Assembly: GCA_036259835.1 (NCBI GenBank)
Contig: DATABA010000149.1
Coordinates: forward strand, 1-26,623
Length of the DNA: 26,623 nucleotides
Origin: JALYGK01 sp036259835
Lineage (GTDB): Bacteria > Actinomycetota > UBA4738
Direction of reading: 5' to 3'
The notes under the pieces: model-generated
Seen by the model: only the letters and a program-made list of their open reading frames with translations
What the model was told of the DNA's origin: nothing
The model's database searches: none
In this document: positions 21,790 through 26,623 of the stretch, piece after piece
How the letters are laid out: every line of letters starts with the position of its first letter
Numbering within the stretch: the stretch's first letter is position 1
Program-made: the position numbers and the translations under genes

Positions 21790-22782
21790 CTAGCTCTGGG
21801 ACTTCTTCCGGGCGGCGACGACAGCGGCGGCCCGGGCCCGTCCCTCAGCCACTCGCTTGTCCACTCCTTTGGAAAGCTGCTCCTGCAGCACCCGATCGAA
21901 CGTTTCCTGGTCCAGCTCCGAGACGCCGGGACCGGGAGCCGGCGCTGCGGGGGCGGTTTGCGGGGCGGGCACCTGCGCGGGCGGGGGAACCTCGGCCGGC
22001 CCGGGGCGCTCCGTTGTCGGAGCAGGCTGGGCGGGGGGTTGAGCGGTGGCCTCGGCTGCGGGGTCGCGACCTGCGGGGACCTGGGCCCCCGGGCCTTCCG
22101 CGGCTTCGGCGGTCTCGGCGGTCGTAGGGGCCTGGGCGGTGACGTCTTCCGGCTCGACCGCCGCGTCCTCGCGAGTTTTCGCGGTGGGTCGTGGCTCGGG
22201 TGCCCGAGCCTCGGCTTCCCCCGTGGCATCCGCCTGCACCGCCGGTTCAGTGGAGGGACCCGCGGTCGGCTGCGCTGCGGCAGGTGTGGCCCGTTCGGCG
22301 GTCGCGGTCGCCGAGGCTGCTGCCGCGGTGGCTCCGGAGGCGGCCGGCGCCGGCCGGGACGCAGGGGCGACGGGCTCGCCGCGACCGGTCCGGCCCGACG
22401 GCGACTGCGCCACCGGGGGCCTGGTCGACCCGACAGGCGAACGAGCAGCTTGCGTTCTGGAGAGGAGCGGTGGACGAGCTCCCGGTGGAAGCCGCTTCGG
22501 CGGTTCGTCCCGCCCGAAGAACTTCGGTGCAAATCGCATGTACCCGGCGGCCAGTCCGAGGACGACGACGGCCGTCAGGGCCATCGCGCCGAGGGCCATC
22601 CACCTGAGCCAGGCGGTGATCTCAGTCGACGGCGTGATGGACGGTTCGGGCGTCAGCTGCACTTCCTGGGCAGACGCCGAGGTGGCGAGCGAAATCAGCA
22701 AGAGACAGACGACCAATACCGAGGAGAGTAGGAATCTCAGTCGCGGGACACGCACGGGGCGAGATTCTAGCAACGGCCTCAC
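21790..22782 (-). CDS. Pro/Ala-rich membrane protein of unknown function
   Basis: I recognise no family. From GTG 22782 (AGGG four bases upstream) the 330-residue protein has a basic n-region and a hydrophobic stretch ending ATSASAQ, a good signal peptide with cleavage near residue 38. A short external segment follows, then a membrane helix near 57-79 (ALGAMALTAVVVLGLAAGY). After that comes a long tail very rich in Pro, Ala, Thr and Glu (about 115-285), and finally a charged helix (ELDQETFDRVLQEQL to the end). The topology should place the tail in the cytoplasm. The gene is the most GC-biased in the window, expected from its composition. Another possible start is GTG 22755. It diverges from the SCP2-hydrolase gene. 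Confidence 0.75.
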   Translation of the reverse strand: MRPLLESRPVRVPRLRFLLSSVLVVCLLLISLATSASAQEVQLTPEPSITPSTEITAWLRWMALGAMALTAVVVLGLAAGYMRFAPKFFGRDEPPKRLPPGARPPLLSRTQAARSPVGSTRPPVAQSPSGRTGRGEPVAPASRPAPAASGATAAAASATATAERATPAAAQPTAGPSTEPAVQADATGEAEARAPEPRPTAKTREDAAVEPEDVTAQAPTTAETAEAAEGPGAQVPAGRDPAAEATAQPPAQPAPTTERPGPAEVPPPAQVPAPQTAPAAPAPGPGVSELDQETFDRVLQEQLSKGVDKRVAEGRARAAAVVAARKKSQS

Positions 22783-22888
22783 CGGACCCTGCTGCAACAA
22801 GTAGGGGCGACCGGACTGACCGGACGTCAGGTGGGAATGAATGCGTGGTCTTTCGTGTGACAATTGAGCAAGGAGGCGGTTACGACGT

Positions 22889-24136
22889 ATGGCCGTGAAG
22901 CCCCCAACTGAAAGAGTGATCCAGCCGGAGCGCCCGCCGAAACGCTCCCGAGCCGCCGCGCCCTCCTCCGTTGAAGACGTTCTTCGGACCCAGGCCGAAG
23001 AGGCCGTGGTTCCGGAAGGTGTGCGTGCGTTGGTGTCGATGCAGATCGGTCCGAAGCAGGGATGGACCGCGTCGCTGGACGGCGGCGTGCAGATCTCAAA
23101 GGGCCTGACGGAAGAAGCCGACGTCCGAATCATCACCGACCCGGAAACACTTGCAGCAGTCGTTGGTGGGTTCGAATCCGGCGTGAAGGCGTTCCTGGAC
23201 GGCCGCCTCCTGGTTCGGGGGAACCTGGCGCTCGCGCTGCGTCTCGACTCGTTCTTCAAGCCCCAGGGCAGGCCGGTTCACTGGCCGAGGTGGAACTCGG
23301 TCCGGGCGGACGGCCTTCACACGGCCTATCTCGAGGCCGGGTCCGGGCCGCCCGTTCTGCTCCTACACGGGCTCGGAGCGACGAACGCCTCCCTCCTCAC
23401 CACCCTGTGGGACCTGGCGCCGGATTACCGCGTGATCGTCCCGGACCTCCCGGGCTTCGGTGAGTCGGCGAAACCGATCCGCTCCTACAACGCGGAGTTC
23501 TTCGCCCGTTGGGCAGAAGCCTTCATGGATGAGCTTGGACTGGAACGAGTTCACGCCATCGGCAACTCCATGGGCGGGCGGGTGGCCATCGAGCTCGGCC
23601 TCCGAACACCGGACCGGGTCGACCGAATGGTGCTGCTGACGCCTTCGCCCGCGTTCATCCGACGGCGAGAATTCGTCCGGGTGGTGCGAGTGCTTCGACC
23701 CGAACTGGCATTCCTTCCGCTCCCCATTCCGCACGACCGGGTCGTCAGGGGAATCCGGATGATGTTCAGCCGTCCGAGGCGGCTCCCGAAGGGTTGGTAC
23801 GACGCAGCGGCCGACGAGTTTCTTCGGGTCTTCAAAACCGCGCGCGGCCGGATTGCCTTCTTCTCCGCGGCTCGCCAGATCTACCTGGAGGAGCCGAGGG
23901 GGGAACGTGGGTTCTGGGACCGCCTCCCGTACCTGGAGACCCCTGCTCTCTTCGTTTGGGGCGAACGCGACCGACTGGTCCCTGCCAGGTTCGCTCGGCA
24001 CGTCGTCAACGCGCTGCCCCGGGCGACGTCCGTCGTCCTGGAAGACTGCGGGCACGTTCCGCAGTACGAGCTTCCGGAAAAGACGCACGCGTTGATTCGC
24101 GAGTTCCTGGCCGCACCCACCCGCCGCCGCCGCTGA
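22889..24136 (+). CDS. SCP2 sterol-carrier domain fused to an alpha/beta hydrolase
   Basis: The 415-residue protein combines two domains. Residues about 28-125 look like an SCP2/sterol-carrier lipid-binding domain (ALVSMQIG, GWTASLDGGVQISKG, ADVRIITDPETLAAVVGG, GVKAFLDGRLLVRGNLALALRL). Residues about 138-412 are an alpha/beta hydrolase: VLLLHGLGATNAS, DLPGFGESAKP, nucleophile elbow GNSMGG with S227, acid in WGERDRLVP and histidine in EDCGHVPQYE, a complete Ser-Asp-His triad. The fusion suggests an esterase or lipase acting on a hydrophobic substrate presented by its own carrier domain; this is inference. AAGGAGG lies 12 bases before ATG 22889, rather far. The stop overlaps the probable start of the next gene. 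Confidence 0.9.
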   Translation: MAVKPPTERVIQPERPPKRSRAAAPSSVEDVLRTQAEEAVVPEGVRALVSMQIGPKQGWTASLDGGVQISKGLTEEADVRIITDPETLAAVVGGFESGVKAFLDGRLLVRGNLALALRLDSFFKPQGRPVHWPRWNSVRADGLHTAYLEAGSGPPVLLLHGLGATNASLLTTLWDLAPDYRVIVPDLPGFGESAKPIRSYNAEFFARWAEAFMDELGLERVHAIGNSMGGRVAIELGLRTPDRVDRMVLLTPSPAFIRRREFVRVVRVLRPELAFLPLPIPHDRVVRGIRMMFSRPRRLPKGWYDAAADEFLRVFKTARGRIAFFSAARQIYLEEPRGERGFWDRLPYLETPALFVWGERDRLVPARFARHVVNALPRATSVVLEDCGHVPQYELPEKTHALIREFLAAPTRRRR

Positions 24137-24564
24137 GCAGCCCCGCCAACCAGCACGCGTTTCGGATCTTCGTCGCGATTCTCGGTTCCATCGCGCTCGT
24201 GGTCGGCGTGCTGACGATGCTCCTCGGTGGGCGGGCGGTGCCGGGAGTCACCGGGAACGCTCCGGCGAACATCGACAACGAATTCCGGTTCTTCGGTGCC
24301 TGGTACGCGATTGCCGGCGTCTTCATCTTTCGAGCCGCGCGGTGTGACGAGATCACACCGTGGTTGATTCGTGGTGTTGCAGCAACCCTGTTCGCTGCTG
24401 CATCTGCTCGTCTGCTCGGATGGGCGACCGTCGGCCGACCGACGTCATTTCAGCTCTTGCTGTGCGTAATCGAGTACACGCTATCGGTCGCCCTGGTCGT
24501 CTGGCAGGCTTCGCTCGCACGAGCCAGGAGGCCCGATCGGGAAAGACGTAGCGACGCGGGTTGA
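24133..24564 (+). CDS. DUF4345-type small membrane protein, apparent CTG start
   Basis: The frame encodes about 143 residues with four predicted membrane segments: FRIFVAILGSIALVVGVLTML, FFGAWYAIAGVFIFRAA, LIRGVAATLFAAASARLLGW and LLLCVIEYTLSVALVVW. The segment ELRFFGAWY-like (here EFRFFGAWY) and overall layout fit the DUF4345 family, whose function is unknown. No ATG, GTG or TTG lies between the hydrolase stop and the first membrane helix. The nearest downstream canonical codon (a GTG in ALVVG) would delete half of that helix. CTG 24133 overlaps the hydrolase TGA as CTGA and gives a complete protein. The 3' end touches the tRNA fragment. Confidence 0.75.
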   Translation: MSSPANQHAFRIFVAILGSIALVVGVLTMLLGGRAVPGVTGNAPANIDNEFRFFGAWYAIAGVFIFRAARCDEITPWLIRGVAATLFAAASARLLGWATVGRPTSFQLLLCVIEYTLSVALVVWQASLARARRPDRERRSDAG

Positions 24565-24605
24565 GCCGGAGATGGGAATCGAACCCATGACCTACGCATT
24601 ACGAG
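24564..24605 (-). other. 3' half of tRNA-Thr(CGU): attachment-site remnant
   Basis: Read on the minus strand, the sequence runs from an anticodon loop CTCGTAA through the variable segment AGGTC, a T arm ATGGG-TTCGATT-CCCAT and the 3' acceptor strand CTCCGGC plus discriminator T. It reads as tRNA-Thr with anticodon CGU. The 5' half (acceptor 5' strand, D arm, matching anticodon-stem strand) is absent: the bases before the loop are ACTAA instead of a strand complementary to TGCGT. A fragment from anticodon loop to 3' end is what tyrosine-recombinase integration leaves as the distal att site. Confidence 0.78.
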
Positions 24606-24612
24606 TTAGTTG

Positions 24613-24633
24613 AGTGCCCTCCTGAAGTGCCCT
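24613..24633. repeat. two direct AGGGCACT repeats beside the att fragment
   Basis: AGTGCCCT on the plus strand (AGGGCACT on the minus strand) occurs at 24613-24620 and 24626-24633, a 13-base spacing. The position just inside the element is typical of integrase arm-binding sites. Confidence 0.45.
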
Positions 24634-24654
24634 AAGTAGAACTGAAGCGTCGTG

Positions 24655-24987
24655 TTACCGCAGCTCAGGAGGGTTGCGGTGTGCGGCCCGTACCTGAAGC
24701 GTCCCGACGCGTCCGGCTGCGTCCGTGGCCACATGGTGGCCTTGATGGTCAACCATGATCTCCGCCTTGAGCCGGATAGCGTGGTCGTGGCTCTCGACAT
24801 AGCGGCGTAGCTTCTTGTTGGCCCGTGGGGTGTCAAACTCGGGATCCGCCTCCACAGTTTTAACCAGCCTGTAGTAGCTGCTGATAGGCGTGTAGCTCTT
24901 GAGCACATCCAGGATGAAACCTTCCTGGATTGCCTGCTTCATTGTGTAGCTGTGGAAGGGTCGGTGTTTGACCTGCCCATCCTGGGT
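24655..24987 (-). pseudogene. hsdR: fragment of type I restriction endonuclease HsdR
   Basis: Roughly 110 codons encode the segment just after the HsdR helicase core: GTQDGQVKHRPFHSYT, MKQAIQEGFILDVL, SYYRLVKTVEADPEFD, ANKKLRRYVESH and LKAEIMVDHQGHHV. This pattern (F-H-x-Y-x-M-x-Q-A-I-x-E-G-F-I-x-D-V-L) is characteristic of HsdR. Upstream the frame runs into unrelated sequence without the DEAD-box motifs or nuclease domain, and downstream it ends after about 25 divergent codons. It is a relic of a much larger gene (about 1000 residues). No hsdM or hsdS is visible in the window. Confidence 0.82.
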
Positions 24988-25036
24988 GCCTCGTTGGATC
25001 CCGTTGAGACGATCCGGCTCCTTGACCAGATGTTGA

Positions 25037-25060
25037 CCGTCGCGGCCCGGACCGCGACGG
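25037..25060. repeat. perfect GC-rich inverted repeat
   Basis: CCGTCGCGG (25037-25045) and CCGCGACGG (25052-25060) form a 9-bp perfect stem with a six-base loop. No T run flanks it on either strand. It may be a terminator of lost genes or a recombination scar between the hsdR relic and the MarR gene. The rest of 24988-25148 holds no gene that I can support. Confidence 0.5.
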
Positions 25061-25148
25061 GCGCTGGGAGGTTCGCACCGGTTGACGGCGAGGGTGAACC
25101 CTAGGTTCGAGGGGCAAGGAAGCTCGTGGGAGGTGTCCGCGGCGCTCC

Positions 25149-25637
25149 CTACGACCGGGCGGAGTCGGGGGTCCCTTCCGCCGGATCGAGCCCCGCGATG
25201 ACCTTGGATAGTGATGAGAACAGCGTGTCGATGTCGGTACGCGTCATGAACGTGGCGAAGCGGTCCTCAGCCGCGCGATTGAATACAGTCGTTCCGCGAT
25301 CGACCACCTCGCGTCCAGCCTCGGTCAGTACCGCGTAGACGAGGCGCCGGTCTGCGGTCGAGGTCTCGCGGACGACCAGGCCCTGTCCTTCGAGCTTGTC
25401 GATGAGCTGCGTGACGTTGCTCTTCGAGACGCACATCCTCTTCGTGAGGTCGACCATGCGCAGGCGCTTCTGGGGGTCCAGGGCAAGCGTGACCAACACC
25501 TCCCAGAGCGGGAACGAGAGACCTGCCTCTCGGCGCAGTACCTCGTCCACGAGATCCAGGAGAAGCCGGTGGGCCCGGAGGAGCGTGCCTAGGGCCATCC
25601 CGTTCTCGGTGAGGGTTTGCTGGCTGCTGCTTCTCAT
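25149..25637 (-). CDS. MarR-family transcriptional regulator
   Basis: The 162-residue protein has the MarR winged-helix layout: dimerisation helix (LLRAHRLLLDLVDEVLRREAGLSFPLWEVLVTLAL), recognition region (RMVDLTKRMCVSKSNVTQLIDKLEGQGLVVRE), the wing with STADRRLVYAVLTEAG, and a C-terminal helix. The start is ATG 25637 with GAGG close upstream; an in-frame start further out (25724) would reach into the divergent promoter. It is transcribed divergently from a quinone-oxidoreductase-like gene and most likely represses both genes, as in many MarR/oxidoreductase pairs. A single cysteine (MCVSKS) lies next to the recognition helix and could serve as a redox or electrophile sensor, but that is speculation. 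Confidence 0.93.
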   Translation of the reverse strand: MRSSSQQTLTENGMALGTLLRAHRLLLDLVDEVLRREAGLSFPLWEVLVTLALDPQKRLRMVDLTKRMCVSKSNVTQLIDKLEGQGLVVRETSTADRRLVYAVLTEAGREVVDRGTTVFNRAAEDRFATFMTRTDIDTLFSSLSKVIAGLDPAEGTPDSARS

Positions 25638-25750
25638 CGTCCTCAGCCTAGACGGTCGGTTCACCTCTGAACTGTCTTTGGAATAAAGTACGGACGAGGA
25701 TAGTTCACAGTTGTACGATGCCACCCACCGGGACGGAGGAGGTCAGCAGC
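25638..25750. promoter_or_regulatory. divergent promoter/operator region between marR and oxidoreductase
   Basis: The gap contains TGAACTGTC (25668-25676) and GATAGTTCA (25699-25707), an inverted pair matching at eight of nine positions with a 22-base interval, and an AT-rich core (TTTGGAATAAAGTA). This is a reasonable location for MarR operators overlapping both promoters. No box is strong enough to call. Confidence 0.4.
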
Positions 25751-26623
25751 TTGAAGGCGATCGGACTCAACAGCTTCGAGGAAGGGCTCACGATTCTGGA
25801 CATCGAGACGCCGAAGCCTGGACCAGATGAGGTTCTCGTGAAGGTCTCACACTCATCCGTGAACGGCTTCGATGTCGGGATCGCCTCCGGCAAGTACCAG
25901 GCCTTCATGGAGCACCGGTTCCCGCTGGTTCTCGGCAAGGACTTCGCCGGTACGGTTGAGCAGGTCGGAGACGGAGTGACCCTCGTCTCGCCCGGCGACA
26001 GGGTCTTCGGCGAGCTCATGCGCGAGTATGCGGGAGACGGCACCTTCGCCGAATACGCCGTCGTTTCCGAGGCGATCGGGCTCGCGAAGGTTCCCGAGGG
26101 ACTCGACCCTGCGGTCGCCGGCGCGCTGGCCCTCGCCGGCTCAGCCGCCTATCAGTCGGTGACGGCCGCCGCTCCTGCCAACGGGGAGACCGTGCTCGTC
26201 TCGGGCGCGACCGGGGGCGTGGGGTCGAAGGCGGTGCAGCTCGCCGCCGCGAACGGCTCTACCGTGATCGCCACGGCTCGTCCCGGGGAGGAGACCGAGT
26301 TCGTCAAGGACCTGGGAGCCCAGCACGCGGTCGACTTCACCGGCGATATCGCGGCACAGGTTCGAGCGATCGCTCCCGATGGCATCGACGCGGTGGTTCA
26401 CACCGCCGGTGACGCCGTCCAGCTGGCCGCTCTCCTGCGGGCCGGCGGCCGGTTCGCCTCGACCCTCATGGTCGGCCCGGACCAGCTGGCGGGCAAAGAC
26501 GTCGAGGTGACGCAGATCATGTACATGCCAGATCGGGAGACGCTCGAGGAGCTGGCGAGGCGCGCGGCGGCGGGCGAGCTCCGCGTCCCGATCCAGCGCA
26601 CGTACAGGCTCGAGGAGGCGCCT
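25751..26623 (+). CDS. NADP-dependent zinc-independent alcohol dehydrogenase / quinone oxidoreductase family, 3' end outside the window
   Basis: The visible 291 residues form a medium-chain dehydrogenase: an N-terminal GroES-like domain (PGPDEVLVKVSHSSVNGFDVGI, PLVLGKDFAGTVEQVG, GDRVFGEL) and a Rossmann domain with ETVLVSGATGGVGSKAVQLA and LGAQHAVDF. The catalytic zinc cysteine and structural-zinc cysteines are lacking, as in the quinone oxidoreductase (QOR-like) branch. I use TTG 25751, which has GGAGGAGG eight bases upstream. An in-frame ATG 25718 would add 11 residues but has no ribosome binding site. The gene runs off the window end, probably about 20-40 codons short. Divergent MarR is the likely regulator. 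Confidence 0.92.
   Translation, partial: MKAIGLNSFEEGLTILDIETPKPGPDEVLVKVSHSSVNGFDVGIASGKYQAFMEHRFPLVLGKDFAGTVEQVGDGVTLVSPGDRVFGELMREYAGDGTFAEYAVVSEAIGLAKVPEGLDPAVAGALALAGSAAYQSVTAAAPANGETVLVSGATGGVGSKAVQLAAANGSTVIATARPGEETEFVKDLGAQHAVDFTGDIAAQVRAIAPDGIDAVVHTAGDAVQLAALLRAGGRFASTLMVGPDQLAGKDVEVTQIMYMPDRETLEELARRAAAGELRVPIQRTYRLEEAP

Larger units (their letters stand above)
24564..26623. mobile_element. right-hand end of an integrated element, extends past the window
   Basis: Everything beyond the tRNA-Thr fragment (24606 onward) appears to be inserted DNA. It contains GGGCACT arm-like repeats next to the att fragment, a decayed hsdR piece, a GC-rich hairpin and then a MarR/oxidoreductase pair. 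The side with smaller coordinates is ordinary chromosome. The integrase and the intact tRNA should lie at the other end, outside the window. The boundary is well supported; the extent is unknown. Confidence 0.6.

Noticed and set aside
22247..22807. Open frames on both strands through the Pro/Ala-rich gene, some over 130 codons
   Set aside because: Extreme GC content leaves all frames open; only the frame with signal peptide and membrane helix is credible.
24564..24640. Complete tRNA-Thr gene
   Set aside because: The 5' acceptor strand, D arm and matching anticodon-stem strand are missing upstream of the anticodon loop.
1..26623. CRISPR arrays, complete insertion sequences, prophage structural genes, biosynthetic gene clusters
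   Set aside because: No regularly spaced repeats, transposase motifs, phage genes or NRPS/PKS signatures were seen on either strand.

Overview
The window reads as a chromosomal stretch of a GC-rich bacterium (roughly two thirds G+C by eye). It is most likely a deep-branching member of the Actinomycetota outside the classical Actinomycetes, possibly a metagenome-assembled genome. The evidence is gene content and order: an actinobacterial-type CarD, ClpC with a UVR motif, a DUF2342-type zinc metalloprotease, and the order metalloprotease-tilS-hpt-folE-folP-folB-folK-DUF2520-panC-coaX-lysS-clpC-carD-ispD-ispF. This parallels the Mycobacterium tuberculosis region around Rv3581c-Rv3626c as I remember it. 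The exact lineage cannot be named from sequence alone.

Layout, left to right. 1-2347: ispF (cut by the window edge), ispD and a YacL-type PIN/TRAM membrane protein, all minus strand. 2436-2921: carD behind its own intergenic region. 3305-5779: clpC with a consensus -10 box upstream. 6186-6608 (plus): a stand-alone receiver protein with a potentially structured leader, converging on an orphan substrate-binding lipoprotein gene. 7941-12595 (minus): lysS, coaX, panC, a DUF2520 Rossmann protein and folK, mostly overlapping by 1-10 bases. 12596-15723 (plus): an MmpL/RND transporter split into two overlapping genes, wedged between folK and folB. 15727-21746 (minus): folB, a flavin-binding split-barrel protein, an alpha/beta hydrolase, folP, folE, hpt, tilS and the metalloprotease. 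21790-24564: a Pro/Ala-rich membrane protein diverging from an SCP2-alpha/beta-hydrolase fusion followed by a DUF4345 membrane protein. 24564-26623: one end of an integrated element, marked by a 3' fragment of tRNA-Thr(CGU), GGGCACT repeats, a decayed hsdR fragment and a MarR/quinone-oxidoreductase divergon.

Functionally the core is a housekeeping block: isoprenoid precursors (IspD/F), folate (FolE, P, B, K), pantothenate and CoA (PanC, CoaX), lysyl-tRNA and tRNA-Ile maturation (LysS, TilS), purine salvage (Hpt), proteolysis (ClpC) and rRNA-promoter control (CarD). Two genes often seen in this neighbourhood are not here: ftsH between hpt and folE, and panD next to panC.

The most unusual observations are: two gene starts that only make sense as CTG codons in CTGA stop-start overlaps (7944 and 24133); a DUF2520 gene whose Rossmann N-terminus has no canonical start; the split MmpL inserted antiparallel into the fol cluster with a zero-base divergent junction and a nested inverted repeat at its convergent end; a possible three-way-junction leader upstream of the receiver gene; and the SCP2-hydrolase fusion. 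I see no CRISPR array, no intact transposon and no complete tRNA or rRNA gene.
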